64,000 nt of DNA from Actinacidiphila yanglinensis (GCF_900107965.1 NZ_FNVU01000003.1:1-64000), one strand, 5' to 3'. Shown: positions 52,309-61,630, counted from the stretch's first letter. The notes: a model not told the origin generated them from the letters alone. Translations and numbers: made by a program.

Positions 52309-52460
52309 CGTCGCCGGCGTCGCGCGCGCCGTACGGCCCGGCCGGCCGCGTCCGACCGAGGTCGCCCATGCCCCAGTACGTCCAGCCGCATCCCGGTTGT
52401 CCCCGACCGGCATCGGCCCTCTCGCACGCAGCCCTTCCGTCCCGTCCGCAGGAGCCCATC

Positions 52461-54224
52461 GTGACGATCTCATCCCCGACCGAGTCCGGCGCCGCCTGGG
52501 AGCGCGCGTCCCGGCGCCTGCTCGCCAAGATGCTCGCCGAGTTCGCCTACGAGGACGTGATCGCGCCGCAGCCCGATCCCGCCGCCGGCAGCGACGCGTA
52601 CCGGATCGACCTCGGGCCCGACGTCACCTACCGGTTCCGCGCACGCAGGGGCTCCTACGGGAGCTGGTACGTGGACGCCGACAGCATCACTCCGACCGGT
52701 GACCCGCTGGACTTCCTCGCGCACGGGCACCACAGCGTGCTCGGCCTCAGCGGGGACACCACCGGGCATCTGATCAGGGAACTGCTCGCCACGCTGCGTG
52801 CCGACGTACGCCTCGACTCCACCGCGCTGACGGCCGCCGAACTCGCCGACCTCGGCTACGCGGAACTCGAAGGGCACCAGACCGGCCACCCCTGGCTGGT
52901 AGCCAACAAGGGGCGTATCGGATTCTCGGACGCCGACGCCGCCCACTGGGCCCCCGAGGCCCGCAGACAGCACCGGCTGCCGTGGATCGCCGTGCACCGC
53001 GACCTCGCCGCATACCGGGGCACCGGCACCCTGACCACCTCCGACCCGCTCTACGCGGAGGAACTTGCCCCCGCCGACCTCGACACCTTCCACCGCACCA
53101 TCGCCGACCACGGCCGCGACCCCGCCGACTACCTGCTGCTGCCCGTCCACCCCTGGCAGTGGGAGCAGATCGTCGCCCCGCTCTTCGCACCCGCCGTCGC
53201 CGACGGTTCCCTCATCCGACTCACCACCGACAGCGACCTCCGGCTGCCGCAGCAGTCGATCCGCACCTTCCTCAACATCACCCGCCCGCAGCGCCGAACG
53301 GTCAAGCTCCCGCTGTCGGTGCTCAACACCCTCGTATGGCGCGGCCTGCCCACCGAACGCACCCTGGCGGCTCCCGCGGTCACCGCCTGGGTGCACAGGG
53401 TGCGCGACCACGACCGCTTCCTGCGCGACGAGGCCAGGGTGATCCTGCTCGGCGAGGTGGCGTCCGTCACCGTGGCCCATCCGCAGTACGACAAGATGCC
53501 CGCGGTGCCGTACCAGTACCGCGAACTGCTCGGCTGCATCTGGCGGGAGCCGCTGACCCCCTATCTCGCCCCCGGCGAACGGGCCCGCACCCTCGCCGCT
53601 CTGCTGCACACCGACCCCGCCGGTCGCGCCTTCACCGCCGAACTCGTCGCACGCTCCGCACTTTCCCCGCAGGTGTGGCTGAGACACCTCTTCGCCGCGC
53701 TTCTCCCTCCTTTGCTGCACTTCCTCTACCGCTACGGCACGGTCTTCTCCCCACACGGCGAGAACGCGATCATCGTCTACGACGAGCACGATGTCCCGGT
53801 CCGGCTGGCGGTCAAGGATTTCGTCGACGACGTGAACATCTCGGCGCAGCCGCTGCCGGAACACGACACCATGCCTGCGGATGTCCGCGCCGTGCTGCTC
53901 ACCGAGCCGCCGGAATTCCTCACCCAGTTCATCCACTCGGGCCTGTTCGTCGGGGTGTTCCGCTATCTGGCACCGCTGTGCGAACGGCAACTCGGCGTTC
54001 CCGAAACCGAGTTCTGGACCCTGGTGCGGGGGGAGATCATTCGCCACCAGGAGCGCTTCCCCGAACTCAAAGATCGTTTCGCGCTCTTCGACCTGTTCAC
54101 CCCGCGCATTGCCCGGCTCTGCCTGAACCGCAACCGGCTCCACCTCGACGGGTACCGTGACCGCGCCGACCGCCCGCACGCGGCGGTGCACGGGACCGTG
54201 CCCAATCCGCTCTGCGGGCCCTGA
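52461..54224 (+). CDS. IucA/IucC-family NRPS-independent siderophore synthetase 2
   Basis: 587 residues. Motifs: HPWQWEQI (about 229), LPQQSIRTFLNITRP with VKLPLSVLNT (nucleotide-binding), and SPHGENAIIVYDEHDVP with VKDFVDDVN. It differs clearly from the first synthetase gene, so the two probably make the two successive amide bonds of a citrate-type siderophore. GTG 52461 has AGGAG six bases upstream; the frame opens at 52305, overlapping the acyltransferase stop as GTGA, which is an alternative start. Confidence 0.88.
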   Translation: MTISSPTESGAAWERASRRLLAKMLAEFAYEDVIAPQPDPAAGSDAYRIDLGPDVTYRFRARRGSYGSWYVDADSITPTGDPLDFLAHGHHSVLGLSGDTTGHLIRELLATLRADVRLDSTALTAAELADLGYAELEGHQTGHPWLVANKGRIGFSDADAAHWAPEARRQHRLPWIAVHRDLAAYRGTGTLTTSDPLYAEELAPADLDTFHRTIADHGRDPADYLLLPVHPWQWEQIVAPLFAPAVADGSLIRLTTDSDLRLPQQSIRTFLNITRPQRRTVKLPLSVLNTLVWRGLPTERTLAAPAVTAWVHRVRDHDRFLRDEARVILLGEVASVTVAHPQYDKMPAVPYQYRELLGCIWREPLTPYLAPGERARTLAALLHTDPAGRAFTAELVARSALSPQVWLRHLFAALLPPLLHFLYRYGTVFSPHGENAIIVYDEHDVPVRLAVKDFVDDVNISAQPLPEHDTMPADVRAVLLTEPPEFLTQFIHSGLFVGVFRYLAPLCERQLGVPETEFWTLVRGEIIRHQERFPELKDRFALFDLFTPRIARLCLNRNRLHLDGYRDRADRPHAAVHGTVPNPLCGP

Positions 54225-54292
54225 ACGAGCCGCCCGGCGCCGATACGATTCGCCTGGCGGCCGTCGACGAACGGCCCGACGGCGGGAGTGGG

Positions 54293-54880
54293 ATGGGCGG
54301 GGAGTCCGGCGGCGGGAGATGCCCGGAGTGCGGCACGACCGGCGCGCACCCCGGGCAACTGGTCTGCCAGGGGTGCTATCTGCCCTTCGCGTTGATGGCA
54401 GCCACCCTCGGCAGTGACGCGGGCACGGCGGACACGGACACCACGGACATGGGTCCCGCGAACCCAGGGAGCAAGGTTTCCCCGTCCGATCCGACGCGCG
54501 AGCACACCCGCGTCCTCGGCCGCCTGACGAGTTCCGCGTCCGGCAGCGCGAAGACCCGAAGGGACACCCCGCCGCGCGCGGTGCGACTGCGCTTCCCGGG
54601 TGACCAGGTCGTCGCGGTCGAGCCCGGCCGGCACATCCGACTGGGCCGCGAGCCGCGGCTGTGCCCGGCCGTCGCCTTCCTCGCCGCCCACGACAACCTG
54701 TCGCGCCTGCACGCCACCGTCACGGTCGAGGCCGACGGTTCCGCGTCGATCACCGACGAAGGCTCCATGAACGGCACGTTCCTGCACGGCTACCGGCTTC
54801 CGCCCCATGAGCCCGCGACGCTGCACCCGGGCGACGCCATCCGGCTCGCCGCGAACGTCACCGTTCGGGTGCTGCCCTGA
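54293..54880 (+). CDS. Zinc-ribbon and FHA-domain protein
   Basis: 195 residues. An N-terminal zinc ribbon (CPECG at about 10 and CQGC at about 26), a disordered middle (about 45-95), and a C-terminal FHA domain (about 105-190) with HIRLGREP, NLSRLHATV and the SMNGTFLHG loop. FHA domains bind phosphothreonine, so the convergent Ser/Thr kinase is the natural partner. It ends with a 23-base overlap with the kinase gene. GGGAG precedes the ATG by four bases. Confidence 0.85.
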   Translation: MGGESGGGRCPECGTTGAHPGQLVCQGCYLPFALMAATLGSDAGTADTDTTDMGPANPGSKVSPSDPTREHTRVLGRLTSSASGSAKTRRDTPPRAVRLRFPGDQVVAVEPGRHIRLGREPRLCPAVAFLAAHDNLSRLHATVTVEADGSASITDEGSMNGTFLHGYRLPPHEPATLHPGDAIRLAANVTVRVLP

Positions 54881-56099
54881 CCGCCGCGTAGGAGGCGACG
54901 CACCGGGCGACGGGGTGCTCGGCGCCCAAGGACACCGACGCTTCACGCGCCAACTCCGCGAGGCGCCTGGCCACCGAGGGCACGCCGTTCAGACCCTCCA
55001 GCGCACGGGCCCGGCCGAAGAGCGCCGCGAAGGACGCCGGGGCCGTCTCGGCGCCTTGCCGGGCGAGTTGCTGGAGCGCCTGCCAGTACCGCCGGTCCGC
55101 GTCGGCGAAGCGGCCGGCCGCCAGGAGCCCCTCACCCTCCTCCAGCAGCGCCCACACCACCTGCCGCGTCCCGGAGTCCAGGGCGGTGGGCGTACGGGGG
55201 GCGGGGGACGGGTGCTGCAGAGCCCGCAGCCGCCCCTCCACCTCGCGCGCGGTCGCGGGCCGGTCCGCAGGGTCCTTGGCGAGCAGACCGTGCACCAGGT
55301 GGGCGAGGTCGGCCGTCACCTCGGTGCGGCGCCGCTCGATCCGCTCGGGCGCCTCGTGCACGTGCGCGTACGCGTAACCGATGACGTTGCCTGCCGAGAA
55401 GGGCGGGCCCTCGGCGAGGAGCGCGTACAGCACGCAACCCAGCGAGTACAGGTCGGACTGGGCCGTGACCTCCCGGCCCTGCGCCTGCTCGGGCGACAGG
55501 TAGGGAGGTGAACCCATCACAGCGTGCGGATCGGTGAACCGGGCCGGTTCCGGGTCGCGCTGCGCCACCAGCCCGAAGTCGCAGATCTTGACCACGCCGC
55601 CGGGCAGCAGCATCAGGTTCTCCGGCTTGACGTCGCGGTGCACGAGGCCGTGCTCGTGGGCATGCTGCAGGCCGGCGGCGATCTGGGCGCCGTACGCCAG
55701 GACGTCGGCCACCGGAAGGCCGCCCCGCTCCAGCAGTACCTGGCCGAAGTCCCGGCCTGCCAGCAACTCCATCACCAGGAAGGGGCGGCCGTCGTGCTCG
55801 CCCGCGTCATGGACGGTCGCCACGTTCGGGTGGCCGAGCGCGGCTGCGGCGAGCGCCTCGCGGCGGAAGCGGCCCTGGCGCTCCATGCGTTCGTGTTCGG
55901 CCCACTCGGCGCGCAGGGTCAGTACCTTTACCGCCACCCGGCGTCCCAAACCCTCGTCGAGGGCGGCGTACACCTGCCCGAAGCCGCCGCCGCCCAGCTG
56001 CTCCTCCAGCCGGTAGCGGCCACTGAGGAGCATCCCGGGCCCGATCTCGTCCGGCGCCCCGCCCGTACCGCCCACCCCTCCCACTGCGCCTCCGGTCAC
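54858..56099 (-). CDS. Soluble Ser/Thr protein kinase with helical C-terminal region
   Basis: 413 residues. A kinase domain (about 25-285): G-loop QLGGGGFGQVY, Lys in RVAVKVL, catalytic loop HRDVKPENL, DFG as CDFGLV, and GSPPYLSPEQ. The C-terminal 120 residues are helical, TPR-like (LLEEGEGLLAAGRFADADRRYWQAL). There is no membrane helix or PASTA repeat, so it is cytosolic, unlike PknB. The start GTG 56099 overlaps the stop of the PIN/FHA gene as GTGA, so the two are made together. All catalytic residues seem intact. Confidence 0.9.
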   Translation of the reverse strand: MTGGAVGGVGGTGGAPDEIGPGMLLSGRYRLEEQLGGGGFGQVYAALDEGLGRRVAVKVLTLRAEWAEHERMERQGRFRREALAAAALGHPNVATVHDAGEHDGRPFLVMELLAGRDFGQVLLERGGLPVADVLAYGAQIAAGLQHAHEHGLVHRDVKPENLMLLPGGVVKICDFGLVAQRDPEPARFTDPHAVMGSPPYLSPEQAQGREVTAQSDLYSLGCVLYALLAEGPPFSAGNVIGYAYAHVHEAPERIERRRTEVTADLAHLVHGLLAKDPADRPATAREVEGRLRALQHPSPAPRTPTALDSGTRQVVWALLEEGEGLLAAGRFADADRRYWQALQQLARQGAETAPASFAALFGRARALEGLNGVPSVARRLAELAREASVSLGAEHPVARCVASYAAVRAAPER

Positions 56100-57343
56100 T
56101 CGTGGCAGTCGCGTGCCGGTGGCTCCGGCGCCGGGGACCCCTGCTGTACCGGCGACTCCGCCTGCACCGGTGACGCCTCCTGCGGCCACCACAGGGAGGA
56201 CGGCAGACCGACCATCGTGGGTTCCGCGGCCGCGGCGGCCTGCTGCGGTCCGACCGTACCGTCCGTCGCGTCGTCCTCGAAGACGAACTGGCGGCCGCTG
56301 GGCAGCAGTTCCAGGCGGTCGTGCAGCACGATCGCGTCCCCGCGCCGCAACTGCCACTGGGTGCCGCGGTACAGGGGCAGCAACTCGTCCCCGGTCGGCC
56401 GGCGGCGTCGGATCCGCGTGCCGTTGGCGCTGCGCTCGTCGACGACGGTCAGCCCCGCGCCGTCGTAGCCGAGCACCACATGGGTGCGGCTGACCGACTC
56501 GACCGCCGTGTCGTCGATCCAGGCGCCCAGGGCCACCCCTCCGCCGGCCGGGGCCCGGCCCACCGCCACCGGCTCGCCGGCCGTCACCATGAAGCGGCCG
56601 CGGACGGTGCCGTCCATGACCACCTTCATCTGCGCGCGGCGCGGCCGCGGCCCGGCGTCCGTCAGTGGCAGGCCGTGCGTGGGGCACAGCACCCGCTTGC
56701 CCCGGCGGCGCGGGAGCGCGGAGCCCGGGTGGTCGCCCGTGCCGAACAGCGGGCAGTCCGCCTGCGGGCAGCGCCAGTCCCGGCTGAGCACGTCCCGGTG
56801 CGCCGACGGGGCCCAGCGCCTGAGCACCCCTGCCTCCAGGAGCAGGCCCTCCTCCTCCTTGCGCGAGACCTGCCACTCCGGTGGCACCGGCATGACCCGC
56901 GGGCGTACCACCAGGGCCCCGTCCGGTCCGAGCAGCGGCCTGAGGAAGTGGTCGCGGTCGCCCGGGATCCACGGGTAGGCGCGGTGGAAGTCGAGGAAGT
57001 TGTCCGCGCTCACCACCTGCAATTCGAGCGTGTCGGCGAGCTCCAGGATGCGGTCGTCGGCCCTGGGCAGCACCTCGAGGAGCCGGTCGCGGTACCAGCG
57101 GTCCAGACGCTCGCGCTCCTGCGGCTCCAGGCGGCCGTCGGTCAGCAGCGAGCGGTCCGTGATCGGGTAGACCTGCACCGCGGGGTCGTGTGCGAACTGA
57201 GCCAGGGCGTCGAGCAGTGCCTCGAAGCGGCTCAGGTCCGCCGCTCTGTCCCCGCCGAGCGCCGGCTCGCGTACGACGTTCGCCACGTCGATCACGTACT
57301 CCGCTGCCGAGGCATCGAGGGTCAAGCGGCTCTCGCACTGCAT
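56096..57343 (-). CDS. PIN/NYN-like nuclease domain with zinc ribbon and FHA
   Basis: 415 residues. The N-terminal about 150 residues have YVIDVANVVREP, a later RADDRILELADTLE and SADNFLDFHRAYPW, the acidic pattern of PIN/NYN-type ribonucleases. A zinc ribbon follows (about 190-235, CPQADCPLF and CPTHG). The C-terminal FHA domain (about 250-345) has VAVGRAP, SRTHVV and SANGTRIRRRR. The last 50 residues are Ala/Pro-rich. This mix suggests an RNA-acting effector controlled by threonine phosphorylation; function is not known. A TATTTT box ends 8 bases before the ATG, so the mRNA may be leaderless. The kinase gene is coupled behind it. Confidence 0.75.
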   Translation of the reverse strand: MQCESRLTLDASAAEYVIDVANVVREPALGGDRAADLSRFEALLDALAQFAHDPAVQVYPITDRSLLTDGRLEPQERERLDRWYRDRLLEVLPRADDRILELADTLELQVVSADNFLDFHRAYPWIPGDRDHFLRPLLGPDGALVVRPRVMPVPPEWQVSRKEEEGLLLEAGVLRRWAPSAHRDVLSRDWRCPQADCPLFGTGDHPGSALPRRRGKRVLCPTHGLPLTDAGPRPRRAQMKVVMDGTVRGRFMVTAGEPVAVGRAPAGGGVALGAWIDDTAVESVSRTHVVLGYDGAGLTVVDERSANGTRIRRRRPTGDELLPLYRGTQWQLRRGDAIVLHDRLELLPSGRQFVFEDDATDGTVGPQQAAAAAEPTMVGLPSSLWWPQEASPVQAESPVQQGSPAPEPPARDCHE

Positions 57344-57468
57344 ATGACCAGAAAATAGCAGGGAGCGATCGCGGTGGTCCCGGGAACCTCCGCGCGGGCC
57401 ACCCCCACCGGTGGCTCCGTCCGGATCGGGACCGCGGTGTCGGTGGGGCGCCGTAGGCTGGCCTGCCT

Positions 57469-59487
57469 ATGACTGCCACCACCCCACCCGCCCTCACCGA
57501 CCTGCTGCACGCCGCCGTCACCGCCGTCGGCGGCGTGGAGCGGGAAGGCCAGGTCACCATGGCGCAATCCGTACAGGCCGCCGTGGAAGACCAGTCGCAT
57601 CTGCTCGTCCAGGCCGGCACCGGCACCGGCAAGTCGCTCGGCTACCTGGTGCCCGCCCTGGCACACGGCGAGCCCGTGGTGGTGGCCACCGCCACCCTCG
57701 CCCTCCAGCGGCAGCTGGTCGAGCGCGACCTGCCGCGGACGGTCCAGGCGCTGAAGCCGCTGCTGCGGCGCGAACCGCAGTTCGCGATCCTCAAGGGACG
57801 TTCGAACTACCTGTGCCTGCACCGGCTGCACGAAGGCGTGCCGCAGGACGACGAGGACGGCCTCTTCGACCCCTTCGAGGCCGCCGCGCCGACCAGCAAG
57901 CTCGGCCAGGACCTTCTGCGGCTGCGCGACTGGGCCGACGAGACCGGGACCGGCGACCGGGACGGACTCAGCCCCGGCGTCTCCGACCGTGCCTGGAGCC
58001 AGGTCTCGGTCACCTCCCGCGAGTGCCTGGGCGCCACCAAGTGCGCCTACGGGGCCGAGTGCTTCGCGGAGGCCGCACGCGAGCGCGCCAAACTCGCCGA
58101 TGTCGTCGTGACCAATCACGCGCTGCTCGCCATCGACGCCATCGAGGGCGCCCCGGTGCTGCCGAGCCACGAGGTGCTGATCGTCGACGAGGCGCACGAA
58201 CTGGTCTCCCGTGTCACCGGAGTCGCCACCGGCGAGCTGAGCCCGATCGGGGTGAACCGCGCCGTCAAACGCGCCGCCAAGCTCGTCAACGAGAAGGCCG
58301 CCGACGCGCTCCTGAGTGCCGGGGAGGGCTTCGAGCGGGTGATGGAGCTGGCTCTGCCCGGCCGGCTGGAGGAGATTCCCGAGGACCTCGCCTACGTGCT
58401 CGCCGCGCTCCGCGACGCCTGCCGGCTGGTGATCACCGCGCTGGGCGAGACCCGGGACAAGTCCGTGCAGGACGAGGACGTGGTCCGCAAGCAGGCCCTC
58501 GCGTCCGTCGAGCACGTCCATGAGGTCGCCGAACGCCTTGTGCAGGGTTCGGAGTTCGACGTGGTGTGGTGCGAGCGGCACGACAGGTTCGGTGCGTCGC
58601 TGCGGGTGGCGCCGCTGAGCGTGTCGGGCCTGCTGCGCGAGAAGCTCTTCAGCGAGCGGTCCGTGGTGCTCACCTCCGCCACGCTCAAGCTGGGCGGCGA
58701 CTTCAACGGGGTGGCCGCCTCGCTCGGCCTTGCCCCCGAGGGCGCGAAGGCAGCCGAGGGCGAGGAGGACCCGCCGCCATGGAAGGGCATCGACGTCGGG
58801 TCGCCCTTCGACTACCGCCGCCAGGGGATCCTGTACGTCGCGAAGCATCTTTCCCAGCCGGGCCGCGACTCCGGCCGCGAGGACATGCTCGACGAACTCG
58901 CCGACCTGGTGGAGGCGGCAGGCGGTCGCACTCTCGGGCTCTTCTCGTCGATGCGCGGCGCCCAGGCAGCCGCGGAGGCGATGCGGGGGCGGTTGGACCA
59001 CCCGGTGCTGCTCCAGGGCGAGGAGACGCTGGGCGAGCTGATCCGCGCGTTCGCCGAGGACGCCCGGACCTGCCTGTTCGGCACGCTGTCGCTGTGGCAG
59101 GGGGTGGACGTGCCGGGCGTGAACTGCCAGCTTGTGGTGATGGACCGGATCCCGTTCCCGCGGCCGGACGACCCGCTGATGAGCGCGCGGCAGAAGTCGG
59201 TGGAGGAGCGCGGGGGGAACGGCTTCATGGCGGTGGCGGCCACGCACGCCGCCCTGTTGATGGCGCAGGGCGCCGGGCGGCTGATCCGCGCCACGGGAGA
59301 CCGGGGCGTGGTGGCGGTGCTCGATCCGCGGCTTTCCACCGCGCGTTACGGCGGCTTCCTGCGCTCGTCGATGCCCGAGTTCTGGTACACCAACGACCGG
59401 AACCAGGTGCGGAAGTCGCTGGCGGCGATCAATGCCGCGGCGGAGCAGCCGGTGGCGGCGGAGGCTGCGGAGACGGCCGAGGTCTAG
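57469..59487 (+). CDS. dinG: DinG-family XPD-like ATP-dependent helicase
   Basis: 672 residues. Walker A QAGTGTGKS, DEAH in VDEAHELV, motif III TSATL, motif VI QGAGRLIRATGDRG. Four cysteines (YLCLH, ECLGATKC, ECF) in the Fe-S cluster region link it to DinG/XPD. It unwinds DNA 5'-3', including R-loops. A TAGGCT box ends 9 bases before the ATG, giving at most a very short leader. No LexA box was found in the 125 bases before it, although E. coli dinG is SOS-controlled. Confidence 0.94.
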   Translation: MTATTPPALTDLLHAAVTAVGGVEREGQVTMAQSVQAAVEDQSHLLVQAGTGTGKSLGYLVPALAHGEPVVVATATLALQRQLVERDLPRTVQALKPLLRREPQFAILKGRSNYLCLHRLHEGVPQDDEDGLFDPFEAAAPTSKLGQDLLRLRDWADETGTGDRDGLSPGVSDRAWSQVSVTSRECLGATKCAYGAECFAEAARERAKLADVVVTNHALLAIDAIEGAPVLPSHEVLIVDEAHELVSRVTGVATGELSPIGVNRAVKRAAKLVNEKAADALLSAGEGFERVMELALPGRLEEIPEDLAYVLAALRDACRLVITALGETRDKSVQDEDVVRKQALASVEHVHEVAERLVQGSEFDVVWCERHDRFGASLRVAPLSVSGLLREKLFSERSVVLTSATLKLGGDFNGVAASLGLAPEGAKAAEGEEDPPPWKGIDVGSPFDYRRQGILYVAKHLSQPGRDSGREDMLDELADLVEAAGGRTLGLFSSMRGAQAAAEAMRGRLDHPVLLQGEETLGELIRAFAEDARTCLFGTLSLWQGVDVPGVNCQLVVMDRIPFPRPDDPLMSARQKSVEERGGNGFMAVAATHAALLMAQGAGRLIRATGDRGVVAVLDPRLSTARYGGFLRSSMPEFWYTNDRNQVRKSLAAINAAAEQPVAAEAAETAEV

Positions 59488-59675
59488 CTGCTGAGGTGCC
59501 GCTGCCGGCGGCGCACGGTGGTGGGGCGTGCGCGGAGCGTCGTCCCCGCCGCCCCGGCACCGGGCGCTCGCCGACCGCAGCGGCTCCTGCCGGCCGTCCC
59601 GGCCGCGCTGGGCTGCCTGTTGGGCGGTTGCGCGGGGCGGCAGCGGGCGGGTCTCCAGAGCCCTCCAGAGGGCAC

Positions 59676-59720
59676 GACAGGGCCCAGCAGGCCGCCCGTG
59701 GCGGACTGCTGGGCCCTGTC
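59676..59720. terminator. Bidirectional terminator between dinG and lexA
   Basis: A 15-bp perfect inverted repeat GACAGGGCCCAGCAG / CTGCTGGGCCCTGTC, with an inner CCGCC-CGT-GGCGG extending the hairpin. It lies between the convergent dinG and lexA genes. The rest of 59488-59766 shows no gene. Confidence 0.85.
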
Positions 59721-59766
59721 GGTCCTGTCTGCTGCCGGCGGCTGTGAGAGGCCGGCTCAGGCTCGC

Positions 59767-60546
59767 TCAGATTCGGCGGAGCACCGCCACGACCTTGCCG
59801 AGGATCGTCGCCTCGTCACCGGGGATCGGCTGGTAGGCCGCGTTGTGCGGCAGCAGCCACACGTGGCCGTTGTCCCGCTTAAAGCGCTTCACGGTGGCCT
59901 CGCCGTCGAGCATCGCCGCGACGATGTCGCCGTTCTCCGCCACGGGCTGGCGCCGCACGGTCACCCAGTCGCCGTCGCAGATCGCCGCCTCGATCATCGA
60001 GTCGCCGACCACCTTCAGCACGAACAGCTCGCCGTCGCCGACGAGTTGCCGCGGCAGCGGGAAGACGTCCTCGACGGACTCCTCGGCGAGGATCGGACCG
60101 CCGGCCGCGATCCGGCCGACCAGCGGGACGTACGACGCCGAGGGCTTGCCGGTGGTGTCGGTGGGCTGCGGGTGGCTCGCGTCGGACGCGCGGACCTCGT
60201 ACGCGCGCGGGCGGTGCGGGTCGCGGCGCAGGAATCCCTTGCGCTCCAGCGCCATGAGCTGGTGGGCGACCGAGGAGGTGCTGGACAGCCCGACGGCCTG
60301 GCCGATCTCGCGCATGGACGGCGGATATCCGCGGCGCTGCACGGAGTCCCGGATGACCTCGATGACGCGCCGCTGGCGCTCGGTCAGTCCGGAGCTGTCG
60401 GCGCGAATACCCGGGGGCCGTCCGGGGAGTGCGCGCGCGGGCTTCGGGGCGTTGTCTTCGTTCGTCACGTCCAACGGGCCGATTCCGTCCGGGGAGCGGT
60501 CATGGGCGGGCAATGTGGCAGTGGCGCTCTCTGCGGTGGTGGTCAC
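59767..60546 (-). CDS. lexA: SOS repressor LexA
   Basis: 259 residues. A winged HTH (about 55-115, [24 protein letters not shown]), the Ala-Gly self-cleavage site in VGRIAAGGP, catalytic Ser in VVGDSMIEA and Lys in TVKRFKR. It represses recA, lexA and other SOS genes until RecA filaments stimulate self-cleavage. An N-terminal extension of about 50 residues precedes the HTH. GTG 60546 is preferred, with GAAAGGGG five bases upstream; the frame starts nine codons earlier. Confidence 0.96.
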   Translation of the reverse strand: MTTTAESATATLPAHDRSPDGIGPLDVTNEDNAPKPARALPGRPPGIRADSSGLTERQRRVIEVIRDSVQRRGYPPSMREIGQAVGLSSTSSVAHQLMALERKGFLRRDPHRPRAYEVRASDASHPQPTDTTGKPSASYVPLVGRIAAGGPILAEESVEDVFPLPRQLVGDGELFVLKVVGDSMIEAAICDGDWVTVRRQPVAENGDIVAAMLDGEATVKRFKRDNGHVWLLPHNAAYQPIPGDEATILGKVVAVLRRI

Positions 60547-60646
60547 GGCGGCCCCTTTCGAGTTGTTCTCCACCGCATGGACTGCGGTCGGCTCGCATCC
60601 GCGTGCGGGCAGTTAGTACAACGGTAGTGGGTTTCGAAAGGTTGCG

Positions 60647-60660
60647 CCAAACACACGTTC
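60647..60660. promoter_or_regulatory. LexA box 1 upstream of lexA
   Basis: CAAACACACGTTCG differs from the actinobacterial SOS box CGAAC-N4-GTTCG by one base. It lies about 100 bases upstream of the lexA start, in keeping with autoregulation. Confidence 0.65.
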
Positions 60661-60711
60661 GAGTGAATTAGCGTAAATCTGCTGACGCGATCAAGGTACC
60701 GGGTGTATTGA

Positions 60712-60727
60712 TCGAATGGAAGTTCGA
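60712..60727. promoter_or_regulatory. LexA box 2 in the lexA-nrdR gap
   Basis: TCGAATGGAAGTTCGA differs from the extended palindrome TCGAAC-N4-GTTCGA by one base. It lies about 165 bases upstream of lexA and about 395 upstream of nrdR, so it is more likely to serve lexA. Confidence 0.75.
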
Positions 60728-60938
60728 TTCCCACATCACTTCCGGCGTGCCGGTCCAGGGTGCCGGATCGCGTGTGCGCGGCGACGCGCGGGGTGGTCCG
60801 CATTCCGTCGCAGCCAGTCTCGCACCGCCCCCGCGCGTCGCTTTCCGGACACCTTCCCGTACGCTCCGGGATGTCGCGGACGCGCTCTGTGGCGACCTCC
60901 GCAGTCACGACACGCGGACGGCACCCCTTGATGCACGA

Positions 60939-60985
60939 GCACCAGATCTAGTGGTTGGATAGGGCCCGGCCACCACAAGTTGTGG
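60939..60985. promoter_or_regulatory. Tandem NrdR boxes before nrdR-nrdJ
   Basis: Two 16-base palindromes, GCACCAGATCTAGTGG (60939-60954) and CCACCACAAGTTGTGG (60970-60985 on this register), share the CAC-x-A-x-A-T-x-T-x-GTG pattern of NrdR boxes. Their centres are 31 bases apart, three helix turns, the usual spacing for cooperative NrdR binding. The first fits fully and the second has one mismatch. NrdR should repress its own operon here. Confidence 0.78.
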
Positions 60986-61120
60986 TTTCCAAGCGGGTCC
61001 GATGACTCCAATGTCGTTGCGATCGCCTATGCTTGAGGCTGCTTCGGGGGTTCGAGCAGGGCCCTGCGGAAGCATGTCCGCCGTGTGCTCACCGTGGTGA
61101 GGAAGGGAGTGGGAAACGCC

Positions 61121-61630
61121 GTGCACTGCCCCTTCTGCAGACACCCCGACAGCCGCGTCGTCGACAGCCGGACCACCGATGACGGCGCCTCGATCCGCCG
61201 CCGTCGGCAGTGTCCTGACTGCGGGAGGCGCTTCACCACCGTTGAGTCGGCCTCGCTGATGGTGATCAAGCGCAGCGGCGTCACTGAGCCCTTCAGTCGC
61301 AACAAGGTGATCGCCGGGGTGCGCAAAGCGTGCCAGGGCCGGCCGGTCACCGAGGACGCCCTCGCCCAGCTCGGGCAGCGCGTCGAGGAGGCGGTCCGGG
61401 CCACCGGCAGCGCCGAGCTGTCCACCCACGACGTGGGGCTGGCCATACTCGGCCCGCTCCAGGAGCTCGACCTCGTCGCCTACCTGCGGTTCGCCAGCGT
61501 CTACCGGGCCTTCGACTCCCTTGACGACTTCGAGCGGGCCATCACGGAGCTGCGCGAGCAGCTCCCACCCATGACTCCCGGCGGGCTTGACGAGGACCTC
61601 GGGGTCCCCGCGCCCGCAGTCGCCGACTGA
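61121..61630 (+). CDS. nrdR: Ribonucleotide reductase regulator NrdR
   Basis: 169 residues. An N-terminal zinc ribbon (CPFC at 3-6 and CPDC) starts directly after the initiator, followed by [17 protein letters not shown] and an ATP-cone domain (about 47-140). NrdR binds (d)ATP and represses ribonucleotide reductase genes. GTG 61121 gives the family-standard MHCPFC start; the frame opens at 61085. nrdJ begins 117 bases downstream on the same strand, so they form the nrdRJ operon, under the tandem NrdR boxes. Confidence 0.95.
   Translation: MHCPFCRHPDSRVVDSRTTDDGASIRRRRQCPDCGRRFTTVESASLMVIKRSGVTEPFSRNKVIAGVRKACQGRPVTEDALAQLGQRVEEAVRATGSAELSTHDVGLAILGPLQELDLVAYLRFASVYRAFDSLDDFERAITELREQLPPMTPGGLDEDLGVPAPAVAD

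Noticed and set aside
57344..57468. A LexA box before dinG
   Set aside because: I looked for CGAAC-N4-GTTCG on both strands and found no good match.
54858..57632. A single 924-codon kinase reading frame
   Set aside because: Beyond 56099 it runs through the PIN/FHA gene in another frame with no kinase homology; the true start is the GTGA overlap at 56099.
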